64,000 bases of DNA from contig NC_133933.1 of assembly GCF_031877795.1 (NCBI RefSeq), positions 68,960,003-69,024,002 on the forward strand, read 5' to 3'. Source of the DNA: Strix aluco (lineage: Eukaryota; Chordata; Aves; Strigiformes; Strigidae). The translations under genes and the position numbers were made by a program. Under the pieces are notes generated by a model that saw nothing but the letters and a program-made list of their open reading frames with translations, made no database searches and had not been told where the DNA came from. Shown in pieces: positions 49,481 through 63,000 of this stretch. Position 1 is the stretch's first letter; every line of letters begins with the position of its first letter.

Positions 49481-52145
49481 TAATTTCTCCAGTTGCACTG
49501 CTCTTTTCCTTTTAATAAGGTGACAAATAGATTTTGTGTCAGCTTCCTTTTCAGCACTAAATATTTTACAGTTCTTGGATTTAATTAATTGCAATTCCAT
49601 GTTATTACACAGAGTTAGAAGCTACTATTTAGTGACAACAAAAATAAAGACTAAAGGAAGTAAAAAAAACCTGCTCTATTTTCTTTGCCCCTTTCAAGGA
49701 AGACTTAGCTAGCACAAAGAGGAGTTGCAAGTCCTTTTACTGCCACAGCCAAAAGCACAAAATCAGACACTGATGCTGACATAATGAGCAATTCTATACG
49801 CTTGGGAAACTATCATTCATCTAGTTTGTATTACAAGAGTCAAAATTATTTAATGGACAAATATGGGTTGAGAGATGTTAGGTCTAAGGCACTACTAATC
49901 TGTGTCAACTATGAAATCAGCTGTCTAATATTAGATGCCTGGCATATAGCAGTGTGAATATGGAAGGATACTTTTCCCTGTTTTTCAATATCATCCCTGT
50001 GGTTGCCAAAATATATATGAACTGTAGAAATTTTATGTGCCAGAACAAAAGAATGAGGAAGGACAGGCTGATTTACTGCCTGTAGTAAGCTAGCAGATGT
50101 ATGGAATTAATTTTTATGAAATATAACAAGAAAATATATGACATAATTTTTACAAAGCCATGTGTCTTGTAAACATGTTGTCACTCCTAACCTATACTGC
50201 CCCACGTTTTGCAGTACTTTTGTCAATCACATCACAAATATAGGCTGCATACTTACTAGTTTTATCTCTTTCCTAGTTAGTATCTGAAATGCTACCAGAT
50301 TGGAACAGTAGCAATTTGTATCTGTTTTAGTCCAAATGCAAAGCTATAAGGACTGGACAAAGGAAAAAAAACCTGTAAATTGGACACACTAACAGCTATT
50401 TAAGAAGATTTTTACTGCATTTACTTTTCAGTTTCTATGACTATACAACTTTATGTTGTAAATCCATAAACAAACAAAATTTTCTTTCAGTTCACTGTGG
50501 TGCATGAGAACTCCTCAGTCTGAGTGATGCCAGGAGTCAGCTTGTCCATAGGCAAACTGTTGAGGATTCTACCATTTAAGAGGTAGATTTAAGACTCATT
50601 ATTAGCAGTTGTCTCAGCACGTTTACAATATATCAATTTAGCAATTCTGCTTTAGACTAGGAGAGGGAAATGATACCTGTGTCCATTCACCAGTCCTTTA
50701 TTGTGATAAATTATGGACATTGACAGTTACAAAAATATTCCTTAAAGGCTGATTAAATAAAGGAAGTAAAATTAAAATAACAAAATGTAAATCACCTTAA
50801 TTCTTCTGAAGTCATACAGGACTCACAGGAAACTATACATCTATTTAATTTCCAGCCTGCAAAATTGAATAGTGGGTCTGGCAGAATAAAAAAGGATTAT
50901 TTTGAAAAATTTACCATATCAAAGGTAGTTTCATTTGGAATGAATCAATTTCTGCAGGACTGCAAAGTATTATTTCACTTGTTACATTTTGGTAGCTTTT
51001 CCAAAAACAGGAGAAGTTTAAAGTTATGATGTAGAAAGGCAAAAAGAAAATGCAATAAAAGAGGAGAAGTGAAATACAAACAAGGGTTTTTTTAACCTGT
51101 ATTTTTTATTTCACTCAGTGGTAGAGAAAGATAACATAAAATGGGAGGAGGAGAGGTATTAAGTCCTTTCCTGCCAGCATAATTCAATACAACATAAGCA
51201 CTGAAATGAGGATTTTTTAAACTTGCAATCAAAGACCCCTCATAAAAGGTAACCCTACCCCAAAACTTTCAAAAACCCAAGCAGATCAAGACAGAGAGGC
51301 CACTGGGAGAGAGTAAGACTCTGCTGGCCGGAGTGGCACCCGGGTTATGGGGTGATCCCAGTCCCTGTTCCTTCACATGTCTGCTTCCTGCTTCACTTGC
51401 AGAAGCACTATCACCTGCATCAGTGCTTTCTGGGCAATGGCATGGGGAGGGCACCCTGGAGTTCATATGATGATTGGCATCAGGTCAGCAAGCACTGTGG
51501 AGGCAGTAAGCAGCTGAACACATCTGCAGTTCATTTTGTCTCTGCTACTCACAGAGTAGTCAATCTTACTAAGCTCCCTTATTTGCTCTTACTTATAAAT
51601 GTGACCTTCTCAGGGTTCAACTCATAATTACTTGCATTGAATTTTCATAAAGCTGGGCAATGATCAAGACTTCATTCTTCATGTAGCTCTAGGGGGAATG
51701 TCTAAAATTGACATTGAAGCTAAGTACACTAGATTAAAAGAAACAGCTGTATGTAATAAGTCCTGAGTCACATTGTTGTAACATCAGAAGAACATTCTGA
51801 AAACAAGAAATCTTTCCTGAACTCTGCAGAGGTTTATGGCTTGGTATTTATCATCACTAGGTGAAATTTTCATGCATAATGACAGGAAGCAGCCAAACTT
51901 CAGCATGTTTCACCCAACCTCATATAGAATTTGGATTCTATTAAACATAACACAGCATAATGCATGTTCTGGATGAAGCCTGAGCAGTTGCTGGTATTTT
52001 CTGCTATTGCTTTTGTGATCCTTATGGTTCCCACTTGCCCTGATGTCTGGATCTGTTACAGGCAAACTCCTTTTTTATGACGAGGTTGATTTGTCTTTCT
52101 TTGATCCAAATTTTGGATGCCTGGTCCTGAGGTTGGTATGATAAG
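49481..52145. other. Non-coding AT-rich unique sequence, no gene seen
   Basis: AT-rich sequence with short A runs and scattered open frames. No repeat family or coding domain is recognised. The sequence just right of the CR1 copy does not continue into the rest of the element. Confidence 0.55.
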
Positions 52146-52160
52146 GTTTAACCTTTAAAC
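52146..52160. repeat. Small perfect hairpin (6-bp stem)
   Basis: GTTTAA, loop CCT, TTAAAC. The stem is perfect but short. It lies 13 bases before the longer hairpin at 52,174. Confidence 0.6.
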
Positions 52161-52173
52161 ACTGAGCATCATC

Positions 52174-52199
52174 TAATGCTAGATGGTTATCTAGCATTA
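52174..52199. repeat. Perfect 11-bp hairpin
   Basis: TAATGCTAGAT, loop GGTT, ATCTAGCATTA. All 11 stem pairs are perfect with a four-base loop. There is no following T run or other feature that assigns a role. It may be the product of a local inverted duplication. Confidence 0.8.
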
Positions 52200-55100
52200 A
52201 CCTGAGATATACTAAACCTTCTTACCCCTTGACTTTGTATCTCAGAGGAGACAGTATTGAGAAAAGGCCAGATCTATCCATATAAAAATTCAGGGATAGA
52301 AGATGGATGGCAACTTCCAGTCAGAACCTTCTCTGCTTGGACACCTTTCAGATGGACACTCTTGGGTACCGATGTATAGATGTGCACACTAAGCCTCTAA
52401 CAGCTCCTGTTCAGCTGCATGCCTGAAATTTGCTACATGGCCTCAAGGCCATGGCAAAACTTGTGTAAAAGAGGCATCTGTGCTGAGTGCAGCTTGAGTG
52501 TGAGGGTGCAAAATCCTACCTCCCATAATAGCAAGCTGGCTGACTGGAGGTGAGTCTCTGTACTACTTATGGTAAGGCCACAAAGCTGAAGACATCTGCC
52601 CTTGGATTTAGTTGTTAATATGTTACTGCTGACTGAGCTACTAAATTATTGTCGTCTTTAACTCTGTCATGAGGATGCGATTGTAGCTGCATGTTCTCCT
52701 TACACTCAGTCTCATCCCATTAAGGCAAATGTCAGTGTATTTTGATTTTATTTTTTGCATGATTTCCTAGGTGGTGGGACAAGGAATATTAAAATCAGCA
52801 ATTGTGAAGATGCAGAAGGCATTAGAACATTTTTGGCCACAAACTTGTAATCTGAAGAAGGCTGTTTTGGTGCCTCTTTCTAGGAAACAGTATACTGAAA
52901 GTGTGAGTCTTTTTAGATACAGCCAGTCCTTTTCTGAGAAATTAAGTTGAGAATGCTGTGTGTTACAAATCCATATGCTATTCAAGACAGTTCAGGGTCC
53001 CGTTAACAGGCCATCAGAAAAATGTCCCAGATGATGAACTGAACGGTTGTTCTTCTGATGACAGATGAGGCAACTTTTTGATTTCCTTCCTGCATATGCT
53101 GCACAGTTGATTGATTGCAGTTGAGTTATTTCTTATTTATTTCTCAGAAAAATGAAGCAAGATTGGGATTTACTGGGTTTTGATTTATCCTGAATGCTGG
53201 TGGCCAGACCCTGAGCACCTGCATTAACTTGAACATGAACATCCCTCACAACTACATATCATTCTGTGTCCTCCCTGCCCTGTGATTGTCCATCTGCACT
53301 CAGAAAAGATGGAGGTCACTTGTTACTGATTTTGCTAATAATTCTTATCAGCTGTTACAGTACCAAGAGAGCATTTCTCTCCCTCAGGAGTGACTTGCAG
53401 GAAGATTTGGAAGGTTATTTAGTGGGTGGGAGTATTTTAGCCTAAGTTTTATGTAGCCTCAATTCAAGCCTGGCCAGATCCTACAAAAAACTCAAACAGA
53501 TTTGAATATTTTCAGTTTAAGTCTGAGGTTTCCAATATGGGTGATAGAAACAGAGACTTTCGTCAAGGTCAGAGTTAGGTTAATTCAGCTAAGTGTAGCC
53601 ATAAGTAGGACCTGTCAGTGAGTGACAGTGTAACCTTTATTGGTTCTCAGTAGGGTGAAAGACTGATGATTTGAAGCCTTTGTTCCTTTCCTTGTTAGAT
53701 GTCTGAGAGGGTCAGAGTTTGCCCTAAAAACACTAACATGCAGCATTGTGTCCTCTCAACGGTCTTGTTGAACATGACTATGATTCTTACTCCATCAGTA
53801 AATGGTAGATATGTATCAGTATGTTAATGATTCCTGGCTCCGCATGTCCATCTTCTCTGACCCATGCCACACACCAAAATGAATGACATTGTGACTGCAC
53901 AGCTTTAGTGTCTGCCCTGTGAGCAGTAGCTGACTGAGTCCCCCTCTAGATCAAGCATGAGTAACATTATGGGGTTGGTGGGACAACTGTCAATATTTCC
54001 ACTGGGTCACTGGTCCAGAGGCACCAGCTATTTGCATTGAGTGTCTGGTTCTCTTATACTTATGAGGACCTTTGCAGCTGCTTCTGGTGAAAGGGGTACA
54101 AGCCCTCCTCACAGTCACTTTGGATAGATCTACATGGCATACAAGGAAATTGCTTTGTCTGCACTTTGAATAAACCAAACACTGAGCAGCCATGGACTCA
54201 TTGGAGCTCAAAGCCAAGAGAGTGCTGATCCAGAGTCTCCAGGTATCTGCCAGCCAGTAACTCTGAACATGGTTGTGTCTTGCCTCAACACACAGCATAG
54301 GTGTTGCCTCACTCACCAAAAGTCTTTCTTAGTCACTTTGGGAACAGGCTGCTCTTGTGCCCAAGACAAAAACCTGCCACCTAATTCCCTGAAAAATTGA
54401 AGCTGATACAGCAGGTATCTGCCTCCTACTCAAGTCTTAGTACACTGAACTAGTGTTTTGATGCTTAAGTTTGGTTGATGTTAAGTATCTGTGGGAAGGT
54501 TAAGGTTTGGTTTTATCATGTAGCCCCTGCACTGATTTCAGAGCTGTTACTGGAGAGGCAGTTTCTCTTTGGCCATGACGACACCATAGTCTTAATTAAA
54601 GATGTCCAAGTAAGCAGTGAGTAGTTAAGAAGTTACCTGCATGGATATTAGTTTTAAAATTCTGTTTGAATGTGCCCAAACCCAGATTTGCTGTCCTGCT
54701 AAACGTGGTATGAATTCTAACATTTCTCTTGGCACATGGGAGAGCAGAGGTCAAAAAGTAGTACAGTAAATGCTTTTATGTAGGAAACTTGGTCAATTAC
54801 TAGTGGTTCCAAATTAATTTATTTAACATCAAAGGAACTGCATATAAAAAAATCATGGAACCAGCAATGGAAGTGTATAACAGAAAATTAAAAGATTTGC
54901 CCATGAAATACACACTAATGGATTAACTGTCGATCACTGGATGATAGAGAAAGGCCTAACATCATGAAATAGCTATTTATATAATGTAATAAGGTCTAGG
55001 GGAAAAAAAACCCACAAAATGTTAAACATTTTAAAAGTACATCTGTCTAAAAATATTATACCCCCAAATAAAGAATTTGGAAGTTTGGATAGGTGTCACA

Positions 55101-58100
55101 ATGCTGACATTGTCTCATGACTGCTAACTAAAACCAATGGTACAGTATGCTGAGATAATCTAATGCTGACATGTGTGGAAGAGCTGAATGCAAAGTAGGT
55201 TTCTAATCTGTAGGAATTTTTGAGATTTCAAAGCTCAGTCAGGACAAAGAGGAAAAAAAAAAGAAATTCTGTGTGATGTCATAATAATAAAAAAGATAGT
55301 TTTAATCAAAACATGATTTTTTCCTGAGAACTGATTTTTAAAAAAAAACGTTTTTCATGATATATTAATGAAATTTGCTGAAGAGAAAAGGAATTTTGTG
55401 TCAGAAAAGAAGACTTTTCCTTTAAAGAACCAAAAAGAAGCATTTTGACAATTCTGAATTTAAATTATCCTGAGACTTACTAAAACCAACCCTCTTCTGT
55501 GAATAGTTTCAGTTTTGACATATGGAACTTTGTAATGAAAAGTGCTTTTTACTGGAAATGCTTTAATTAGTTTTACCTTTCTTTCCTTTCATGGCAGTGT
55601 CTGGCTTATGACATTCTAACATAGTAAGAATTCTCTTTAGATTCCTAAAGCATTATCTGAATCATTTTCCATATGTTAATTTGGTTTATGATACATTACA
55701 ATCAAATTTGCTAATTATATTTTTCCAGCATCATCAGATGTCTCTGTATGTTTGATCAAGATTGCAATTTGACATAATCAATTACAGGATGTACTTCAGT
55801 ACTAATGTTAATTGTTAATGGATATTTTGACATTATCTGAACCAAGACATTTATTATAACTGATCAAATGAGGTTTTTAGCCTACCTGTATCTCCATGAC
55901 ATATTGAGAGATGCAGACGTATTTACAATAAATTTAACCTCCATGAATGCAAAATTACTGAAATTTCAAGGAGATAAATATAAGATTGCTGAAAAACCTT
56001 CAGAGAAAAACACAAATCACAAGAAGAAATTTGAAGACAGATTATTTGATGGCACCAGGCTCCCATCATCGAGATTTTCAGAGTATTGCAAGTCCTATGT
56101 AGGGATGAACAGACTTTCAGAAGTACCAGTTTTTCCGGTTTAGACCACTGAGATCTTCTAAAATAGTGACACATCTTACTCAGTGATGTGCTCAAATATA
56201 TAGAAGTGAATGCCTGTGTCACATGGACGATTTATAACGTGAGCAGTGAAATGTGTCATTAGTATTTATAAAATATAAGCATAGGAAAAGCTTCTAAATA
56301 ATCCAGGTTAAAATGGTTCCACTTCTCAATGTTAATACAGCAGTTTTTCCATCCAGAGATGTGTCACACATAAAAATTCATTAGTAATGCCAGCTAAATG
56401 CTAAAGCATATTACTGCTGATGCCTACAACTGTTACTCAGAAAAAATGCAAGTCTTATTGTGGCAGAGTGTTTAATTTGAAAGGCTGAAGTCCTCTGGCA
56501 AACCAGCTTCATTTGGGGTGTTAATTTTCTCATCTCTTGGAAGTCTGTTTCATTTTCACCGAAGGATGTCCAGAAAATGGCCCGACACATTTTCCTCACA
56601 CTATCATACTACAGAGAGTTGATCTTGAGGAAATTGAATGCTTCTCACTCCAGTGATATGAATATTCACTTCACGGTTTGTTCCTGGTATCAATGACATG
56701 GAAACAACACCCTTGGTTTCAGCTGCAAATTTGGGCCACAATTTCACGGTGTTGTCAGTCACTTCATGCCCATATCCGTTGACATTAATTACAAATACTT
56801 CTTCCTTCACTGTACTATGTGTAACTACCCTAGGGTTTCTATGGAACTAGAGGTGTAGAGTTGCTCGTCTCCTACGCCACCTGATAGCTACAGTATTCCT
56901 TTGTAATAGGAGAAAACATCGGAAAAGTTGTAAAGGAAGCACAGCTAATAAACTTCAGGTTATTATTATCATGTATTATTCTATAAAGCTCCCAGACCTG
57001 TAGACATTGCACATAGAAATCCAAGAAAATGAGATTCCTGCTGCAAAATGTTCAGAGTCCTAAACCACTGTCTCACCAGTGTAAACATATAGGAGAAATA
57101 CCAACAAACATTCAAAGTTATACCAGTAACTACCTGGTGGTGATCTTCATGGATGAAGCAAAACACGTTACAGGAGGGAGAAAATCATGAGGAATGTGTT
57201 TTATTTAATTACCTTAGGAACAAGTTCATGAAGGTCTTTCCAATTATGTTTTTTCAATCCAGATGTTCAGTGAAGACATGTTCATACTTTGTAGGCTATT
57301 CCTAGACAAGCTGTGGTAGGAAGTGGCAGAAGCACCTTCTGCAAGGGAACAGTGGCTTTCTGTAAGAGGAAAAGCGTTAGAGGACATGTCAAGTGCAGAA
57401 GTCTGGTGAACAAAGTAAAAAGCATGAGTGGGTATTTCCCCTGGGATTCTGCACAGAACAGTCAGGACTTACCAGGCTATCCAGAACACTGCATTTCTGT
57501 TTGCTTTTCCACCTAAAGGACAGTGTTTCTGTTGAGTTTGTCTGGATTTTGAGAATCAGGCAACATGAATCACAATTCTGGGAAAGGCTAGAGATATGAT
57601 TGCACGATGCTAGTCAAGGCATATAAAAACTACTGCAGACACGGACACAGTCTGAAAACACAGCAGCAGCCTCTGAAAATGGAATCATTTTTCTGCCAGA
57701 ACAATTATGGTGTAATCAAACTTTCATTATAAATGAAACTGCAATTCCCATATTGCACATATGAAACAATTAGTGACTTTAATTTGCTTTGCTATAAATG
57801 GGGTTTGCTATAGCTGAGTTTACTGTGAAAATAGTCAGGTAATTCAGTCGTAGCATTACCTGAGTGTTTTCAAATTGCCTGTACTCAAATATTTTCTGAT
57901 ACAAGTCTCTTTTGTCATTAAACTACCAAAAGCATAGTCTTCTAGAGGTAACTTATGCCCCTTTCTCCCTTAAAATATGTTGAATGTTCATGTGGACCCC
58001 ACTGCTGCTCCGTCCAGGTCTTCAAAGCAGACAAAGACTGATTGGCAGACCTGGAGATATAAAGCAAAAATCAGCCAACATGCCACTTAGTTTGCCATTT

Positions 58101-59813
58101 TGAAGGGCTAGATGATGATTTGGATTATCAGAGTGTGTGTGTTAGTGTTACACTGTGTCTTGGAGAAATACCACTTACAAATACTCCTACACAGACAGCT
58201 CATACCTTGGATCTGGCTGCAACAGGAATTGGCGAAGCTACAAGTTTGGGAGAGAAGTGATGGAGGCTGAGTGGATTTTGGCTCTGTCTCCCCTACACGG
58301 CAGCCACTGTAACTGAGCCGCATGTGGGTTGTTGCAATTTTTAGATGTTATGAGCCAGTATTAATAAGCTATTTCTCCATGTCCCCCTCCCCAACCAACT
58401 GAAAGAGCAAATGAGTAATTGTGACTCATCTGATACTTCTGAGGGATCAGGTTTCTTAGGAATATTTCTAAGTTGGTGTTGGTCCCATCAGAGTCTTTCC
58501 CTGATCTCTGTGCCAAAGAGTCATAGCAAGTCCATTTTAGATGGACTACATGCTATTGGCTACATGCTGTTGCCTTTGTACCTTTTGGGTATTCGTCTTG
58601 TTCCTATATGGCAAGATGGAAGGAAACAAAGGAATTTTAGGTCCCAAATTAAATGTAGTTAGTTACTTACTTGACTGGAGTAGCTGAAAAACTTCCATTC
58701 TAGTTAACTGCTTTTTAAATGAACAGGAAAATTTGCTACAGTACAGGGAGTGTGGAGGCACTGACCTGGGATACACCATGAAAAGGAATCAAGAGGGAGA
58801 TGTCAAGAAGTACTCCCCCAAGGGCTGGCTGACTAGGGAGAATGGGCAGCAAAAGCTGAGCATGGTAGTCACTGTGTTTCATTAAGGCAATTCAGTACAG
58901 TTCATGCCTAATGGTTCTGTGGTATGAGTGAAAAAGGCAATGGAGCCGAAACAACACTCTGGGAAGTGAGTGGATGATAATACTAGCTGATCTGCAGACA
59001 AAATTATCCCCCCAAAGGTGAAGGACTATGAGAGCTCACACCTAACTACTGTGACAATCAGTAGAATATTTCTGGCCTAGAGGGATGGTTGCTATAATTC
59101 GTTTCTCCACCTGCTAGTCAGAGCAAGCAGATTTCCACAGCATGAGAACTCAAGCATGCATGCTGAACCTGCTGAGGAAAATGAACAGCATCTCCACCTA
59201 GGACCTGTGTATACCTGCCCATAAAGCTGCCCTTGACAGCACTGGCAAATGTCCTAGAGAAGTGTATGTCCTAGCTGTGATTTTATTTTTTTTCTTAACA
59301 AAATGCACACGTTTAGATAAACCTGCAGTAGAAAGCTTACACTACCAAATGCATGCAAAATGACAGTGTCCTCCTCCATGGATCATGCTTATTTTCAACG
59401 TCATCTAAACCCAGTAATGACTCCATGTTCAAGGTATCAGTGGCAGAAATGGAGACTAAGTCTTCTGTGGATAACTAGGTATTATTAATTATTTCAGTCC
59501 TGTCCTCTCAAATAAACAGGGCAGCTGCTAACCCACCCCCACCCCTAAACCACCATGGATTTGTTTCAATCTGTCCCAGCTTGGACCTTTATTGATGTCT
59601 GTCTGCTCAGGAGCTGTACGGTCCATAAGCCCCCACCCCTGCATGGCCCTATCCTGGTGGGTAGCAGGGTAAGTAAGTCTGAGTGCAATATAGTCATGAT
59701 AAGACCTTTATTTCGATATCAACGCCTTTTTATTTACCATTTGCAAAGGTATTTTGTAGGGGCTTTACTTCTCTACAGGCCTCCTTCTACCTGACAAGTC
59801 TCTATCTGTTGGC
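52200..59813. other. Non-coding sequence, AT-rich with TAAT-rich block, no gene seen
   Basis: Long AT-rich unique stretch. At 55.56-55.87 kb there are many TAAT/ATTA words, and at 57.7-57.85 kb there is AT-rich sequence of mixed complexity. Both resemble the style of developmental non-coding elements without proving it. A 14-base tandem duplication (12 of 14 matching) lies at 58,546-58,573. Open frames show no recognised domain. Confidence 0.5.
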
Positions 59814-60043
59814 CGGTGTTGCACACCCAGCAGCGCTTTGCTAGCAGCTGGAAAAATCCCACTGATGTTGGGCCATGCCACATGCGCGCTGGCTGTGCTG
59901 AGCCAGGCGCCTGTGCTGGCCGGCCCGCTGCGGTGGAACGGGGAGAGCTGCAGAGAGAGTGGGCACAGAGAGCTCATTCAGCCCCGTGCCAACTCTGGCA
60001 GGCTCAGCCATGAAGGCGCTGCTGGGGCTGAAGGGACGTGTCG
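59814..60043. other. CpG cluster, small CpG-island-like segment
   Basis: I count 13 CpGs in 230 bases, including GCGC, GGCCGGCCCG and GACGTGTCGC, flanked on both sides by AT-rich, CpG-poor DNA. It is smaller than a typical promoter CpG island, and the short open frames across it have no recognisable domain. It is a candidate for a hypomethylated regulatory element. A chance GC-rich patch is the alternative. Confidence 0.45.
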
Positions 60044-63000
60044 CTTTGTGAATGGATTCAAGGAATGATAAAAGGAGCCAGGGAAAATTATTGACTTGAT
60101 AAGGTTTCCATAAAATTCAATTTTTTCCCCTAATGTTTTTGGCTCCCTATCTCTAAAAACCTCACAGATCAATCAAGATACAGTTAAGAAATCTAATTAA
60201 GTGCCTGTGGTAATAATGATGACCTTCCTCTATCCTGTTTCTTCTGATTTTCTGGGAAAAACAGAGTCCTGGCACAAACAAAGCATCTCTGTCTATTCCA
60301 GGGAAATTTTGCTTGCTTTAGAACCAGATCTCCTCTTTCTCTTTTGTGAATGCCAGTTTTATTTTATTTCATGGTTTCATGTATCATTTTATTTTCATCC
60401 CTCCTCTAAGTAATACTCAAGGAAATGAGATGCCTGAAATAATCAAACAGCAAAAGTCAAGTATGCAAAAATTAAAACCAGCTACCCACTTAGGCTCTTT
60501 AGCTAAACCGACTGATCTTGGTCATGGAAATTTTCACAGTTTGAATTCTGCTCAGGTCAGCAGCAAGCAAAGCTCATTATTTTCTGGTGATTGTTTTGTG
60601 GCCTATAGGATATAGATAGATGTTTTCTTCCTGTGGAATAGGTTTTATATCTCCAGCTCTCTGTAGGCTAGAAATGGAAACTACATGAAGCTGCACAGAA
60701 GGGGATTTCAGCTCACCTATGAAATATGGAACAATTGCTTCCAGGCCTGGAAGGATTTCAGACTATCAGACCTTCAAATTGCTTCTGATATTGTGTATGA
60801 ATAAAAACTGTTGTAAGCCATTTTTAAGAAGTTTGAACTGCTGGAGAGTGGCTAGATCTCCTTTTCTATTCTGCCAGCACAGGCTGCAAAAGGCCGGTAT
60901 AGTCAATCTGGTCAGGCGAACGAAGGGCTAGAGTGCTCTGGCTGAGGCCAGCCCAATGCCCCTGGCTGTGCCATATTTCTGGGCACCACTCTTCAGAAGG
61001 ATCTTCTTTCTTCACCTCTCACAGCTGAGAAAATCCCCTTACCCTCTTCCTTCTGCCTTCCTACAACACCGTGGGTGTTTTGCTACCACAGGAAAGTACC
61101 ATAAGTTTCCTAGGGTACCATCTTGTTTTAATTTTTCCCTAAATAAAACCAAGTTTGACCATCACAAATCTGTGTCAGCACTGTGAAGAACCCCTCAAAA
61201 TACCTCTCAAAGGAGAGGGATGAAACACCAAGAGTAGACACAGTGCTAGTTTTGAGCAAGCTTCCAAAGTGCTAAACATTCTTTTCTTTCTTCACAACAC
61301 CTTCATCTATGTTAGTCTTTTATTGCTAGGCATTATATCACCAGCTTTAATTTCTGGTATCTGAACACGGTGACTGTACATTGGGGCTGTTACTGTGTCA
61401 CTCACTTCCCCATTCCTCTCAGTGACTGGGAGAGCAAGGAGCAAGCACAGATGAAGAACTGCAGGAAAACCTGGCCAACAAGGAGCACCGTGCAGTCCAT
61501 ATTGTCTTGAGTTACATATGGTCAGGAGCAGGGTGGCAATGGAGCACAGTAGCAAAAACAAATAGGAGCTGGGTGATATGTGCTGCTTGTGAGTGGTACA
61601 AGATGAACACATGAGAGCTGGTGTAAGGGGGGTGTTCACACAATAGGGTTACAGGGTAGATGCTGACAAGGCTGGTAGCTAGAGGAGCAACCTAGGAGGT
61701 GTCAAGAACTCCCCTAAGGCAGAGCCAGCATAAAAGCCATGTGGAGACTCAACTAGTCTCATTTCTGGAGATAGAATAAGGACTGGAAGGGTCAAATGCG
61801 TATTCGTCTTTCTTCAGTTTTCATTCTTACTCTCTGAGTTGTTCCAGTGGTACTCTGTGAAACGAGCTGTGTCCTTCTTTATCACTGGATACCAGGGTAA
61901 AATATCAGAGCCATAGCTGCTGGAAGCTATCCATCTTTCCCGGCCCACAAAGGAAGGGAGGGGACGAGCACTCACTGACTGAGCAGCTGTGTAAGAACCC
62001 ATAACTGGCAAGATACTAGAAATGATCTGCAACATGTGGTTTTGGCCCATGACAGAGATGTAGGTAACTTTGAAAGCACAGCAAAGGGAACCACACTAAG
62101 GACTGTGATACTAAACCTGAGACTTCACACTGAACCTTCTTCTTAGGCAGAGGGAGAAGAAGATGATTTAGGCTGTTAAGGCTGTAGCTGATCAAACTCA
62201 TCCCTGATACACCCTGGACTGATTTATCACTAGTTACCTGTTACATTGCACTTGTAAACATTTAAAGGCAAGGCCAATTATTGGGATGCTGTGTTTGTAA
62301 AAGGCATGGTAGAATGAGAGTTCTAGTCCATGCTTCATGCCCTCTGCATACTATGTTAAGTTTATATTATTCCTTCAAGAAGATCTGCGATGATAAAAAC
62401 TCCATGCTCTCCTATGGGGCTGCCTCACAGGGATTCAAATGCTACTGTGTGTTTTGCAGCTCTCCAAAATTTTGCAGATAGAATATCTGTACATTTCTTT
62501 CCTGACTGCCCTAATAAAAGACTTATTTTATAATTGGGTGGGTATATGACAGTCTAATGGAAACTGCTAAAGGACGTTAAAGTATGAAGTACCTGTAGGA
62601 CTTGTTTAAAGTGTTTGGTACATCTGGCAGGCCACCAAGTTGATGAAAGCCCTTGGTGTTTCATGACAGTTACAATAAAGCACCGCTGAGGGGGTTGGCT
62701 TGGCTCAAGTTCTTATTTTCCTACTCAATTTTTATGCCTTTTGTTTGTAGTTAAATGCAGTGAACATGGCATTTTACACTTATTTCAGGTTTAATTATGA
62801 AACCATGCTTTTGGCACTATAATAAAGTGGAACACTTTTTCTTAGGAAAATCTCTCTGGTTTTAAATCTTTGTCTACTGGTGTAAAACTAGATATGTGGT
62901 GTTCCCCTTTTGCTGCTCTTTAAGATTTTTGATCTCCTGTGCTAGATATAAGCTCTGCAGCCATTGAGTCACACTTCTGACGTTTGTGGTAAAAAAGCTG

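Noticed and set aside
56411..56810. Two neighbouring minus-strand frames that look somewhat protein-like
   Set aside because: They lie in different reading frames, each is under 70 codons, the first starts at GTG, and I recognise no family. A decayed processed pseudogene is possible but cannot be supported.
61765..61795. Possible CR1 3' end (ATAGAATAAGGACTGGAAGGG)
   Set aside because: Only scattered matches to the CR1 tail, no terminal octamer repeat and no CR1 body beside it.
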